Assembly: GCF_051106095.1 (NCBI RefSeq)
Contig: NC_135786.1
Coordinates: 200,195,001 to 200,259,000 of the forward strand
Source of the DNA: Pogona vitticeps
Lineage: Eukaryota > Chordata > Lepidosauria > Squamata > Agamidae
Direction of reading: 5' to 3'
Length of the DNA stretch: 64,000 nucleotides
The notes beneath the pieces are model-generated. The model did not search any database and was not told where the DNA came from. It saw only the letters and a list, made by a program, of their open reading frames with translations. Position numbers and translations under genes: made by a program. Shown in pieces: positions 1 through 13,345 of the stretch (the first letter of the stretch is position 1; every line of letters starts with the position of its first letter).

Positions 1-264
1 AGATGAACAATACCAAAAATGGTAATGAATGTAATAACAGTGGCTTGATTGCTTATAGCAAAAAAACTGGAAGCAGAATTGGGATTTTCACGTGCAAAAA
101 TGGTATAATGAAATACAGAACATTGCTATCAGTGATAAATTGACTTCAGAAATTTAATTTTAAGAAGGAGATATAAAGATAAATAGATTTAATGTAATAT
201 GGAAAGAATTTATAAAAGCTATGTTGTGTAAAGGGCCTATACTGAGGGCCTGTATTGTGTCTTG
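1..264. other. AT-rich flank, nothing recognised
   Basis: Sequence upstream of the truncated LINE. No open frame, repeat end or target duplication could be identified. Confidence 0.5.
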
Positions 265-2715
265 GGCTTGTGAGACAGATTAGGGATTCTGTTGGTGTAC
301 CGCCCATACTGCATACCAACAGTGTCCCTGCATGAGCTGACGGAGGTAGTCTCGGATCTGGTGTTGAGGATTCCCAGGCTGTTGGTGCTGGGGGACCTCA
401 ACATCCATGCCAAGGCTGCCTTGACTGGGGTGGCTCAGGACTTCATGGCTGCCATGACAACCATGGGGCTGTCTCAATATGTCATCGGACCGACACATGA
501 GAAGGGCCAGACCTTGGACCTGGTTTTCTCAGTGGGACTGGAAGATGGTGGTTTGGATGTGGAGGGGCTGGTTGTGACCCCGTTGTCATGGTCAGACTAC
601 TTCCTGGTCAAGTTTAGTCTATTAGCCTTCCCTCTGCAAGGGTGGGGGATCTATTAAGATGATTGGCACTCGGAGATTAATGGATCTGAATGGTTTCCTG
701 CATGCTCTGGGGGATTATGCGTCTGATACGGTTGGCGCTCCCATCGAAGCTCAGATCACCCTATGGAATAGGGAGATGATCCAGGCGGTTGACACAATTG
801 CGCCTAAGTGCCCTCTCCTTGCACACAGAGCCCAGACAGCTCCTTGGTATACTTCTTAATTACGGGCGATGAAACGAGAGGGGAGACGGCTGGAGTGCAG
901 GTGGAGGAAATCCTGCTGGAAGACCAGTCGAACACTTCTTAAAGCCCATTATTGGATCTAATTTGTGGCAATACGGCTGGTGAAATGGCTGGTGAAATGA
1001 CTCCACCATTACTGAAAAATCAGAGGATGTGTACACTGTGCCGTTCTTAGGTCAAATATTAATGGATGAGTTTCAATTGTTGAGACCTGAAGATGTGGAC
1101 AGGGTGCTTGGATCTGTCCATTCTACCACTATTCCACTCGACACTTGTGCATCTTGGCTAATTGGAAGATCTGCCAGGGGCATTTGCACCTGGGTCCAGG
1201 AGGCTGTGAATGCCTCTTTGAGAGAGGGAGTGGTCCCTACCACCTTGAAAGAGGTGGTAATTCAGCCACTCCTTAAAAAGCCTAACCTGGACCCGAGGCT
1301 GGTGGTTAACTACCAACCAGTGGCGAATCTCCCTTATTTGAACAAAGTGTTGGAGTGGGTTGTGGCTGGGCAACTCCAGGCACTGCTGGATGAAACGGAT
1401 TTTATGGATCCATTTCAATCGGGTTTCAGGCCGGGTTTTGGTCACCCTGTATGATGACCTTTGCCGGGAGAGAGACAGGGGGAGTGTGACCCTGTTGATA
1501 CTCCTGGACCTCTCAGCGGCTTTTGATACCATCAACCATGGTGTCCTTCTGGATAGGCTGGCTGGGTTGGGAGTTGGGGGCACTGCTTTACGGTGGTTCC
1601 ACCCCTTCCTGGCTGACCGAGTCCAGAGGGCGGTGCTGGGGCACAATTCCTCTGTCCCATGGCATATATGTCATGGGGTTCTTCAGGACTCGATACTGCT
1701 CCCCATGCTGTTTAACATCTACATGGAACCGCTGGGTGAGGTCATCTGGAGGTTTGGGCTGAGGAGTCAGCAATATGCTGACGACACTCAGCTCTACCTC
1801 TTGTTTTCCACCAATCCAGGTGAGGTGGTTTCTGTGCTGAACTTGTGTCTGGACCTGATACTGGACTGGATGAAGATTAATAAATTGAAACTCAGTCCAG
1901 ACAAGATGGAAGTGCTCTTAGTGGGTGCTTCATCGGACAGGCTGGAGGGCCATTTCCCTGCCCTGAATGGGGTTACTCTCCCCCTAAGGGACAGGGTCCG
2001 CAGCCTGGGGGTGATTCTGGACCCGAGCCTAACTCTGGAAGCCCAGGTGGACTCGGTGGCCAGGGACGCCTTCCTTCAGCTGCAGAAATTATACCAGCTA
2101 TGGCCCTACCTGGACAAGCAGAGTTTCATGACAGTTACACACACACTGGTAACATTTTGTATAGATTACTGCAATGCGCTCTACGTGGGGCTGCCTTTGA
2201 AGATGGTCCGGTGACTGCAACTGGTCCAGAATCAAGCTGCATGGCTGGTGAGTGGTGAGGCTGCTAGGGGACATATCAAGCTGATTGTGATTAAATTACA
2301 TTGGCTACTCATTGTTGCCTAGGCCCAATTCAAAGTGCTAAATGGCTTGGGCCCTGAATACCTGAAGGACCGCCTCCTTCCATATGAACCTACCCAGCAG
2401 TTAAGATCTAGCCAGGGGGCCCTTTTGAAAGAGCCGTCCCTCAAGGAGGTAAAAGGGATGGCTTGTAGACAAAGGGCCTTTTCGGCAGCTGCCCCCAGAC
2501 TATGGAATGCCCTTCCGAATGAGATTCGTCTGGCGCCGACGCAGAAGTCAAAATCTTCCTGTTCCAGAAGGCTTTTAATTGAAATAATATCAACTGTGGG
2601 TCCTGATGGCAATTTTTAGAGTATCTATGTTAATTTTATTTTAATTGTTGTAAGCCACTCAGAGACCTTTGGGTAGAGTGAGCAGCATATAAGTTAAATA
2701 ATAAATAAATAAAAT
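265..2715 (+). mobile_element. L2-type LINE, 5'-truncated and degenerate
   Basis: Translated pieces in order: an endonuclease C-terminus (LLVLGDLNIHAKA, THEKGQTLDLVFS, 292-657); a linker (659-859); reverse transcriptase fingers and palm (NYQPVANLPYLNKVLEWVV, LLILLDLSAAFDTINHGVLL, YADDTQLYL, 1029-2214); and the L2-type C-terminal region (GLGPEYLKDRLLPYEPTQ, 2335-2619). The catalytic YADD is intact, but the frame changes at least three times and one stop interrupts, so the copy is dead. The 3' UTR contains GTAAGCCACTCAGAGACC and ends in AATA/AAATAA repeats, as L2-type lizard LINEs do. The 5' end is cut inside the endonuclease domain. Confidence 0.85.
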
Positions 2716-2937
2716 AAAGGGAAAGAGGAAAAAATGGCCAATGAACTCATGTACTTTTGGAAGGATTTTGGGAGTGGATAAAAGGAAATGGAAGATTATA
2801 AGAAAAAGTATGTAAGATATGATGATCCCTACAGTAAGGGTGCACTACTTTTTTTTTAGTAGGCAAGTTCATGTGTTAATAATACATGCATTTTGTTTTG
2901 TATTGTGAAAAGAAAAAAGAAAACGTGGTTGTTTTAC

Positions 2938-3010
2938 AGCACAATCCTATGCATGTATTTGTAAGTCATGTTCAGCTTGGGGGGAAGTGGGATTTATATA
3001 GTGTAGATAA
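2938..3010. repeat. Possible short palindromic MITE fragment
   Basis: CACAATCCTATGCATGTATT followed by a TAAGTC motif matches the start of a short sauropsid repeat that recurs elsewhere in this window. Only one half is recognisable. Confidence 0.35.
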
Positions 3011-3242
3011 TAGGTTTAATCCTAAAAGCTATGAATGGAGTTGCAAATGGGGTCATTGTCCTCTTCTTTCAACTGCAACAAGGACCTTTAGCAGTGTAGC
3101 ACTCACAATGGAGAATGTCTTTCTTTCACAAATCCATCATGTTCCTACAATTTCTGCATACTGTATTTTGAAAACATGCCTATGTATGCAAGCCTTCCTT
3201 GTATACTCCAACCTAACATTTATCACATGGCTCACATGCATC

Positions 3243-3629
3243 AGCTGAAATCCAGTAGCATAACTTATGTCATGATGTCATCAGCAATTGCATTTTTTAA
3301 ATATTAAAACTTTCCAACTCCCTTCCCCCAACTCCCAAAGGTCCCTTGAAATCCCTTTCATTGTGGGGGACTGTGGGATGGGGGGAGCCTTTTATTTCCA
3401 AAAATTGCTGCTGACAGACAGTAAAATCATCCTAGTGTTGGTGATTTTCAGCAATTAAAGACAATACCCTCCCCATCCTGTAGCCTCCAATGGCTTTTCG
3501 CAATGAAAAGGATCCTAAGGAGCCTTGGTTGGGGGAGAGAACCGGAAAGTTTACATTTCCAAAAAATGTGGCATGACTGATGACATCATTAACCTTATAC
3601 AGTGAATGTTAAAGCAACAGGATTTCAGC
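3243..3629. mobile_element. Candidate non-autonomous DNA transposon with inverted ends
   Basis: The left end starts GCTGAAATCCAGTAGC. The right end, read on the minus strand, starts GGCTGAAATCCTGTTGC. Inside each end the motif GATGTCATCAG recurs. The interior has C/T- and G-rich blocks and no open frame. The superfamily is not determined and no clear target duplication was seen. Confidence 0.5.
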
Positions 3630-3964
3630 CACTCTGTGTATTAATCTTAATAATTTATAGGGGTTTGTACATTGTATGCGATGCATTGCTTATTTCTGTA
3701 TTGTGTATATTATGTTAGATTTTATGAACTACTTTTCAATTTTCAAATACAGGCAATTTAAAATATTTACACACATACACACACACACATCTTGCTCCCA
3801 AGGTCTGGGGAATGGCATGAAATGTATGCATCCAGTAATGGAGTAACACATACATGAATGGTTCCAATCTGGCTCATGTGTCAGCATCTTTCTGGGGCCA
3901 AAGGACTTTTTCTTAAATCTATCAGTCAATCCATCTCCAAGGCCTTTCCATTTATATTTAAATG

Positions 3965-4185
3965 TTGTTTTGGTTTTCTGAATTTTTTATTTTCTGCTCT
4001 GTGCTTTTAATGCTGCAGCTGGTGTTCCCTCTGCTTTTAAAGCAAACTGTTAGACTCTGTAGTTATATTTTCTTTGCTGCATTTTATTGCATTTTTATTG
4101 TCATGGTTATTACTTTAATTGTTCATGGTATGATCTTGAAAGCCACCTCGGAAACTATCATAGAGAGGTCTACAGACAAATAAAC
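3965..4185 (+). mobile_element. L2-like LINE 3' tail fragment
   Basis: TTTTATTGCATTTTTATTG followed by a GCCACCTCGG motif and a final ACAAATAAA resembles the 3' UTR of L2-type elements (TTGTAAGCCGCCTCGG in better copies). It is old and partial. Confidence 0.4.
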
Positions 4186-4375
4186 ATGGAAGTGCCTCTC
4201 TGCTTACTCTTGTCATGACTGGATGTAAACCATTAAGATGAAAATAACTTTTGATCTTTGGAAGCAACTTCCCAGGTGTCATGAGACTATTCAAAGCTGG
4301 CCCAAGACATTTTATTGCCTCAAATGAAGACAAAATGGCAGCCACTGTCCCCATTCTACCAGCAGAAGCTAATGC

Positions 4376-4596
4376 AGTACAATGGTAAGAATGCTGGATT
4401 AGGGCATTCTCTGGGTTCAAAACCCCATCCAGACACTTTTTTTCCACAATGGGTAATCATTGTGCCAGTCATACACAATCAGCCTGACCTACTTTCAGAT
4501 GGGCTGTTGTGAAGAAAAAGGGCAGTGGCAGGATAGAGGCAAAATGTTCACTGCCTTTATCTTGTTGGAGGAAAGGCAGGATGGAAATGTAGCAAG
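4376..4596 (+). mobile_element. tRNA-derived SINE, CORE-like lizard type
   Basis: The B-box region GGGTTCAAAACCCC is followed by the body motifs CCAGTCATACACAATCAGCC, TGACCTA and GGGCTGTTGTGAAG. The tail TTGGAGGAAAGGCAGGATGG leads into AAATG. The copy is diverged, with its head partly lost. Confidence 0.55.
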
Positions 4597-5390
4597 TAAC
4601 AGCAAAAATATATTCATTACTGCAAGTCAAATTCTAATTCAACAGTATCTTTCACTGTCACTGAGAACAGCATGCTAGTTATATGGTGCACAACCAGATT
4701 GCCCGGAATCCACAGATTTATCTTTCAGCAGTTGTTCATCATTATCCCCACCCACCCACACAACTCAGTATGCACTACTTGAGGCAACTGCCTTACTCAG
4801 CTTCACCGTAGGGTCAGCCCTGGGGCTGCCACAGAAGAAATGTGAACACAAAACCCCATTTGGCATATAGACCTAGTTGGGAACTCAACATGTTGAGTAA
4901 AAGGAAATAAAATATTCCATAAATAAATAAATATAAGGCTCAAGACAAATATTATTAAATATTTACTCATCACCCACAAGCTTATTACTCATAGTACAAC
5001 TCATAATATTGAGTGTAGAAAGGAATGCATTTATGCAGTATTTTACAAACAACAGTCTATGAGTAAAGCTATTATGTGGACAAAAATGTTCTTTGTTCTT
5101 ACTCATCTTTATTAAGAGTAACTGAACATCCTCCAATCAATTGGCTTCTTGAAAGAGTTGCTATAGTCCAGCTGTTTCATATATTCATCTAATCAAAATC
5201 ATTTCCCGTCTTGACTGAGATACCAGGATTTAAAATAATGTGTGTGTCTCTGTGTATATATAAATCAACTAAACTTTGGGCATTTATGTGAAATGTTACC
5301 TTAGAATGAATTCTGAATAAAAGTTGATTAACATATTCTGTTGTTCACACCTTTTGGGGTGTAATTTAGATAGTATGTGCAATTTTTATT

Positions 5391-5615
5391 GAGCTGAATA
5401 GCTCAGTGATTTTGGTACGTGGCTGTGAAGCAAGAAGTCAGGGATTTGGTTCCTTACTGCGTCTCTGTGGAGAAAAGCCAGCCTGTGTAGCCTTAGGCAA
5501 ACTGTACAGTTGTTGAGTGCCCCAGGTGAGTAGTCTGAGTACTCTGTACCTAGTAAAGCCTGGAATGGGTCACCATAAGCTGAAGTTGACTTGATGGCCT
5601 GTAATTAAGTATTGT
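5391..5615 (+). mobile_element. tRNA-derived SINE
   Basis: An A-box-like TGAATAGCTCAGTGATTTTG and a B-box-like GGATTTGGTTCCTTACTG lead into the shared body: AGCCAGCCTGTGTAGCCTTA, GGCAAACTG, TGGGTCACCATAAG and GACTTGATGGC. The same body is found at 13745, 14880, 48000 (minus), 51625 and 55608. Confidence 0.6.
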
Positions 5616-6539
5616 TCTTAACGGATGTCTTGTATAAAACAATAAAATTGATTTTTAAAGTGCTCCATAACAATTATTCACAAAATAAAGGTTGCAACTG
5701 ACAAGATTACAGTTGCAAAAGGTTGCAAGTGTAATCTAATCTCATACAGCAAGGGATGAGGGACAAATGTTGTTGCAACTCCAGTTCCCATCATTACCAG
5801 CCAGAATGATGTTGTGCAAGTGGTCGTCTAAAATTATTAAGAGGGTCCCGGGGTTGTTCATGCTGGTGATATGGCAAGAGTTGATAACCTGTTAGGGATC
5901 AAAACAAAAATGTTCCATAACAGGACAGAAAAAAATCTATTGATGAAAACTAAGTCTAGGCATAGATTTCCCAAAATATAATCTGTCATTTAAAGAACAT
6001 GTCTTCTGTACAAAATATATTTTGATATTCATCTTATATTCAATTTCCAAGTTTCAGGAAAGAGTTCTATACCTATGTAGCCAAAATGGCAACAGCAGTG
6101 CATAAATGGCAGATATTTCTCCAGTTCATTTCCTTTTGGACATGCAGTACAACATTAAAAGACGCTTTCAGTCTGAATTATCACCATGTACTGATGTACC
6201 TGGCGTTCTTTCAGGCATTAACACATCTACCTTATATGACAGGTGACTATTGATAGAGAGGTAAAATAATGCAGGCAGATTAGAAAACTTGGCAAACAAT
6301 CAAGGCATTTTAACACATAAAGCAGAGGGGCAGGGACATGGGTTTAAGACCCCCAAGATTCTAGTATATTAAAATAAGGCATACCATTGTGGTTTTGTAG
6401 AGAAAATATAATGGAATGGGGTAGGAATCATTTTGAATAACTGACAGGCACCAATATTCTCAAATGTAAACCAGAAATTGTGTGCTTAGTCAGGAATGAC
6501 CTTTGCTCTATTTTGTTCTGACCTTTGCAGACTAAACTT

Positions 6540-7487
6540 CACAATTCTAAGGAATGAGTGAAGACCAGAAGGCATTGTGAAGAGCTCCAGAAGGATCTCT
6601 CCAAACTGGGAGAGTGGGCAGCAAAATGGCAAATGTGTTTCAATACAAGAAAATGTAATGTACATTGGGGCAAAAAAATCAAAACTTTATTTATCAGCTA
6701 ATGGGTTCTGAGCTGTCCGTGATGGATCAGGAAAGAGATTTTGGGGTGCGCTGGTGGACAGCTCGATGAAAGTGTCAACCTAGTGTGTGACAGCAGTGAA
6801 GAAGGTCAATACCAATTGTAGGTGTCATTAAAAAGGGGATTGAAAATAAAACAGCCGACATTATAATATCTTTGCTCAAAATGCTGGTAAGGCCACACCT
6901 GGAGTATTGTGTGCAGTTCTGGTCACCACACCTCAAAAAAGACATTGTGCAACTGGAAAAGGTGCAGAAGAGGGTGACTGATGAGTGGGCTGGGGCACCT
7001 CCCTTATGAGGACAGACTAAAGTGTTTGGGGCTCTTTAGTCTAGAGAAAAGGTGCCTGAGGGGGCTCATGATTGAGACATATAAAATTATGCAGGGGGTG
7101 GATAAAGTAGATAAAGGGAAGCTCTTTTCCCTCTCACTCAATATCAGAACCAGGGGGCATCCACTCAAATCGAGTGTTGGGAGAGTGAGAACAGACAAAA
7201 GAAAATATTTCTTTATCCAGCATGTTGTTAGCCTGTGGAACTCCAGATTCCTGGAGGAAAAGCCCATCACAGGTTACAAGCCATGATGGGGATGTATAAT
7301 CTCCAGGCTTAAAAGGAAGGTACCTCAACATGCCAGATGTAGGTGAGGGGTATCAGGAGACAGGTATCTAGCTGTTTCGTGTGCTCCCAGAGGCATCTGG
7401 TGGGGCCACTGTTGAGATATAGGAAGCTGGACTAGATGGGTCCTTGGCCTGATCCAGCAGGGCTCTTCTTATGTTCATAACAGGCCG
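6540..7487 (+). mobile_element. CR1-type LINE, 3' third
   Basis: Translated motifs run LVRPHLEYCVQFWSPHLKKD, QLEKVQKRVT, GLGHLPYEDRLKCLGLFSLE and IETYKIMQG, then RKYFFIQHVVSLWNS. This is the C-terminus of CR1 ORF2. The longest open piece is 6981-7286. The 3' UTR ends with GATCCAGCAGGGCTCTTCTT then ATGTTCAT, the usual ending of this lineage. The reverse transcriptase core is missing. Confidence 0.8.
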
Positions 7488-7489
7488 AT

Positions 7490-10400
7490 CATTTCCAGCC
7501 CATGGCTTTATGAGTCATTTGGAATCCTGCCTTGTTCGTCTTCAGTAAATCAGGATTATACAGCAAGGTATGTTTTAATCTTTATAGTAATTATGTGTCA
7601 ATCTGACTCAAGGTGATTTTCCCAGGGTTTCCTTGCATAAAGTAATCAAAAATGGCTTATCAAATTCTCATCTGGAGCTGTTTACCTTGCACAATCCCAC
7701 ACAGGTAGCAGGGCACTTAACTCTGTTTGTCACATATGCACTGGATGATCTCAGCTGGCTCCTCTTCCAGGAGGAACAGTGAGGACTTGAACTTTCAGCC
7801 ATTGACTCTGCAAGCAGTTACTTTCACACACTGAATGATAATTGCTACTACTAATCCTAATTTGCTTAGTGTTCTCTATCTGGATGATATGCTAAATCAA
7901 CAACTGCTGTTTCTCTACTTGTGCTAGCTAGGAAAACCAAACACAAATGAACTGGTTGCATGCAGGAACACAGAGCTTGCTTGGGATGAATGAGAATTCA
8001 CCCAAATCTCAGCTGACCATTCTGTGTGAACATGGTCAGTGTGTGATACTATGGGTTGTCCAGGAAACATGGCAGAGAATGTCTAACTGTGAGCACAGTA
8101 AACCCTTCCCCCTCCCTCCACCCTGCTTTGCTAGGAATGGTTATAACTCAGTCTAACCAAGGGGAGCAAATCAGCTATTGAGTTATGTCTGTTCATCCCA
8201 TAGGAATGAAAATAAGAAATATATTACATTGAAACCCATTGCACATTACATTTAATGATACCATGATCCAAGAGGGATTTCTGTATTACAAACGTAGACC
8301 TAATAATGTTTTTGCTAATGCTGATGTAGAAACAGTATTTTTTTAAAGGGGGAACTCTTCTATTGGTAAAATAATGTATCTAGAGAAGAAATTAATGTAT
8401 GTATGTCCAAAAAAAAGCAGACAGGCAAAAAAAAATGTGTAGAAGTAATTTCCAAGGGGGTTGCAGCTGCCAGTTTATTTTGTATCTAAGGCATCTTCCT
8501 AGTCAATGAACCTCTGTGAAAGATTAATGTAGTTTGAACTTTTATTGAGGAATATCATTTGTGCACTGTCACATTTAGCACAAATGGTGCTTCAGTCACA
8601 GCTCAGTAATATTCTAGCATATTATTTCCAAGGCATTTGAGAGTTTAAAGAATTATTGAAGGGCATTTGGTAATAAGGCAGAGTGCAGTTGCAGTCTCCA
8701 TATGATTTCAACAAATGGAAATCTCTGTTAATTCCATTGCACAGAGGGAATGGCGGCAATAATCATCCAGGTGAAATAAAACCAGATAAAGAATGTAGCA
8801 TTCCGCAAGGTCTTCACAAAGGCTTTTTTAAAAAAAAAAATGGATGCACCACAAGCAGCAACAGAAACTGGATTAGTGGTAGCTGGAAGCCAAGACTAGG
8901 TCAAGGTGTTGTATGATCCTAGGCTAGATAAAATACCTTCCCTGATGTTGTTATGTAAGTAGCATCTGTGAGGGAGAGTTACATTAATGAAATATATGGA
9001 CTGATGGACCAGGGCTTTTGAATTTGTTTTAAATTCACATGGTAGTCATGTGGTTTTTGTGTCAGTGTAGGCATCCTCTTGGGAAAATGTTTAATCCATT
9101 TTTAAGCTGTTATATATTGGTTGAAAGGGCTACATGAGCTTTTAGAATCATTGCATTTGTCCTCCACCCACCTTGTTCTGACTGCCTCTCGCAGACACAA
9201 GCTGCTGCTGCTGTGTTGCTATTTTTTTACTAATTTTTATTTTTTATTATTATTTCTTGCATCTGGTATAATGGTAGTAAAGAATGACAAATGAGGGAGG
9301 GGACTTAAAAGAAGTTTCCTTACAGCCTGACATGCATACAGGGAGAAAGATAGACACACAGACAGACAGACATGCGCACACAGAGATGGGAGGGTGGAGA
9401 AGGAGAGGGGGACCTACAGCCAGGGCTGAAACTGACATTTTAATTTGATTGGCAACATGAGGAGGAGGAGGAGTTTCACTAATGTCCACCCTACCCCCCC
9501 CCCAAAGAGGGAAAGAAAGACTGACAGGGTTGATCTTGTTTCGTTTACCATATTTCGGAGCCAATCATATCATTTGACAAAATGAGGCACAGCAAAATTT
9601 GGATGTCATGAAAGGGAAACAAATTGTTAGGGCCAGAATGCTGTTTGAAAATGTGGAGTACAGCACCTTCATGGGTGAATATTCCACATTTATTCTTGCA
9701 TTCTCCAGCTTGCAGTTACACAAACCAGAGATCCTCCTGCTGAAACCAACAGGATTTGCTGCTTTCACAAGGGGCTCATGAATTCCCTCTGTCATAAGCA
9801 ATGGAGAGAGAAGAACTATCTATGGAAAAGACTGTTCGTTCCACGTGTGGTTAAAAACCAGTGGGATATTAGGCTAGTAACTTAATATATTTTTACTGTA
9901 TTTTTACTGCTAGAGGTAAGAAGAAGTATGTTTGAGATTCCCCCCCCCCCTTGCACCAACATAACTTATCTGGATTTGGACAGTACTCACATTTTGATGG
10001 TGGCATCATTTGCTATTATGTTTCAGGGTAGTGGAGGATGCTGACTGATTTCATGGGGCTGGGGAATCTGCTCCAGCTTTTAGTTTGAACTCTATATGAG
10101 CTATTCAATACTCTGAACCTTTGTGGAGATAAGATTCCACACAAGAAAACTGAGACTAAACTCAGAGTAGATTTGTTATCCTTGCAAAACTAGAGTCAGT
10201 CTTCTACTGACCCTGCTGAATCTCACCTCCAAACATTTTTTTTCACTTCAAATCCCATAAGTCTCTATTCTGAGTGTTCCACTTGACAGACCCACAGCTA
10301 CAGACATATAAATGTGGTTCACCTGGAGAAAAGGGCCATCTAGGAAGGCTTCAAGGCCTAGTTCCACTCTAGCTTCCTATACAGAAAGGAAGTTCCCAGC

Positions 10401-11650
10401 TAGCAGCAATTATTTTTTTTCCATTAATACAAAGTAACTTTGCAATGATTTTCTGGTGACATGGTTTCCTTCCGTAGTCTATGTATATTTCTTGATGTTT
10501 CTACTCACATCTCACATGAACCTCTAGATAACCTCTTGAATTAACCTGGCACACCCGCTTTCATCTCTTACTCTGCTGCAATGTTGTTATGTTTTATCTG
10601 GAGTTGCAATATTCCTGTGCCATGCTTTATTAAGTGCCATGCTAATTATCTAAAGAGTGAGTGAGAGAGTGTGGGTGGGGGGTGTTTATGAAAGCCCTCA
10701 ACAGAATTTTAGCAGTCAGCCTTCCACATGGGATGATAGGAAGTGATTTTAAGCCAACTGTTTCGTGTTCATCTTATTCCTTTCCATTCCCCACTTCCAT
10801 TAGGACTATAGTCAAAGCCAAATGCATTCAATCAGCCAGTCATACAATGAAAACATGAATCAAGTGTCATTACCCATTACTTCAGCAAATACTGAAACAA
10901 TGCTAACAAAAGATTCTGTTCTGCTCCATTTCAAATTGTTTCCTAAAACACCCAAAGTGTTTCCACTTTCTCCTGGGAAGAGCAAACAAATTTGCCTTGT
11001 GACAGTTTGAGACATTCAAGCATCATCTGTCCTTATAATGCTCCAGTGTCTTCTTGATTAAAACAATTAACCTTCAGGCTTAACTCTTACTTTAATTTTT
11101 TTTAACATTTATGAATTGCTTTTTTGCCACTGGCATCCTGATTAATTTACAACAAATGGATCTTAAACACAAACATGCAAACCTAAACTATGCAGTTAAT
11201 CAAAGTTTAGTTCTTGTAATTAGGAAAGTTAGACCATCTAACAACAAGTATATAAGCCCATGTTCTTATATATGAGAAGTGAAAACTATATGAGGTGCTT
11301 AATGCATTCTTAGGAACTACGCAGATTTAAACATCTTCATTGAATGAAAAGGACAGGGAGTCGATTTTCACTAGGCCTCAATATGTAGGGACATGAGATT
11401 TAACATTTTACTGTCATAACCATGCTCCTCACTGAAATTGCTCCATTCTAACAAGGCTAAGTTGTTCGAAGGAAAAATACATCCTCTAAGCACCCATGGG
11501 AGCTTTTCCCCCCAAACCTCATAGCTGTACAAGATAGAAGATAATTTCTGTCAGGATCACATCTACAGAGGGAAGGTTTACTGAAGCCCACAGAAAGGTC
11601 CTTCCTGTGGGCTTCAGTTCTGATTAAAATTAGGGCACTTTGCGCCTGTA
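7490..11650. other. Intergenic sequence, no gene recognised
   Basis: Mostly unique AT-rich DNA. Small items only: an (ACAG)-type run near 9350-9372, a (GGA) run near 9460, C/G homopolymers at 9496 and 9943, and A runs near 8405 and 8830. The open frames here are short, compositionally ordinary and without recognisable motifs. Confidence 0.5.
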
Positions 11651-11652
11651 TC

Positions 11653-11654
<2 letters not shown>

Positions 11655-11716
<62 letters not shown>

Positions 11717-11761
11717 ATGAATGAATGAATGAATGAATGAATGAATGAATGAATGAATGAA

Positions 11762-11836
<75 letters not shown>

Positions 11837-11839
11837 ATA
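11655..11839. repeat. (AAAT)n/(GAAT)n microsatellite, about 185 bp
   Basis: An uninterrupted tetranucleotide array with AAAT units on both sides and a block of GAAT units at about 11717-11761. It encodes a spurious YLFI-repeat frame on the minus strand. Confidence 0.97.
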
Positions 11840-13012
11840 GCTAGCACATTTTCCAGGACTTAGTTATAAAAACCTTTCCTTCACTTCATTCTTCTCACTT
11901 CCTCCCCACTTGTGTCTGCACTACATTGTTCCATTAGTTTAATCATTAATGCCACTTGGCCTGGGATTTATAATTTGGTGAAGTATTTTGAATTCTTTTT
12001 CTTCTTTGTGCTACCTAGAAGAGAATTCTAAGTATTGTTCCTTGGAAGAATCATCTTAAAACTTCAGAGCCGGAAGGGACCCTGTCAAGGACACACAACC
12101 ACTTGACACCTAAACCACTCAGCTATCCAGCAGTTTAATTGGATTCCTAACAGTTTAAGCAGTATCAAACTGCTAGAACTATGTAGAACTGTTGGTGGGT
12201 GCAGCTGAAAATCCCTGGTGAGACCAGAACTGGAAGTAGGCAGAACTTTCTTTCGGTCACCCCATTCTGCCAGCCCCCCTTCCCAACCCTTCCATTCTCT
12301 GAAGACAGCCAAAAGAAAGATAATTCTTGTCAGTGATCTCAACTGACTGTTGAGAATTTTGAAATGAAGCCAGGGCCACAAGTTACCCATCCCTGCCCCA
12401 CAATACACTCTCTTCAGCTTCCCCCTGCCTACATTTACTGCAACTTGACATCCTAAAGAGATATTCCAGATGCTGCTCCCAGCCCTTCCAGGAAGGAAAC
12501 AAAGATGATTTGCTTCCTTATCCTAATTTTATCCCATTGTTTCTTCAAAGTTCAGAACATGTTAAGAAGTTCTTTTCTTGTAAAGTTTTGAATGTTTTTG
12601 GCAATCTGATCCTTGAGTTCTCCAGTGTTGTCTTTGTCCAAGAGTCTGTCTGTTTATTGATCCTTTCATTTGTTTTTGGTCTTTTGCCATCTAGTCTGCA
12701 GTGTCATAAAGTGATGACCTGCTTCATCAACACTTTATGATAAACATCTGCTTGCCTCTGGAGAGTTTTCAGGGCCATTCTCTCTTCCTTTGAAAGGTTG
12801 TCATATGTGGGCGAAGGTGGTGGCTGTTATTTGTTTCCTAAATGCACTTTTCATATACATGTTGATTTCTTTTTGCAGTTTGAGAGTTCTGCTGATTCCC
12901 TGTGGAGGAAGGGAGACACTAGCAAGGTGTTCAGCGCTGTAATCCCTTTTTGTATTATTTTCATATTATTATTTGGGGTCCACATTTTTCACTGCTTGTC
13001 CTGTGAGCCATA

Positions 13013-13345
13013 CAGTGGGGTCTCTACTTGGGAACTAATGCTTCAATCTACGAACGCACCTCTACATAACAAAAAAACATCCAGAACGGATTAATTGGTT
13101 TTCAGTCCATTCCTATGGGAAATTTTGCTTCAACTTAAGAACGTTTCAACTTAAGAACACCATTCCAAAATGGATTAAGTTCTTAAGTAGAGGTTCCACT
13201 GTAGTTTCTATGGACGGAAAAGCGCAGATACAGATTAAATGGTTTTCAATGCATTCCTATGGGAAATGCAGATTCAACATAAGAACTTTTCAACTTGAGA
13301 ACCACCTTCCAATATGGATTAAGTTCTTAAGTAGAGACCCCACTG
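13013..13345. mobile_element. Tigger-like MITE, composite of two units
   Basis: Ends CAGTGGGGTCTCTACTTGG and, on the minus strand, CAGTGGGGTCTCTACTTAAG, flanked by TA at 13011 and 13346. A complete first unit (13013-13201) ends in TTCCACTG plus TA and is followed by a second, left-truncated unit (13204-13345). Each carries the CATTCCTATGGGAAA motif found in the other Tigger-like elements of the window. It is non-coding. Confidence 0.75.

Noticed and set aside
5391-5615. Functional tRNA gene
   Set aside because: A- and B-box-like motifs are present, but the segment has a SINE body and no cloverleaf. The same holds for the other SINE heads.
11653-11847. Open frame of repeated Leu-Phe-Ile-Tyr
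   Set aside because: Pure translation of the (AAAT)n microsatellite.
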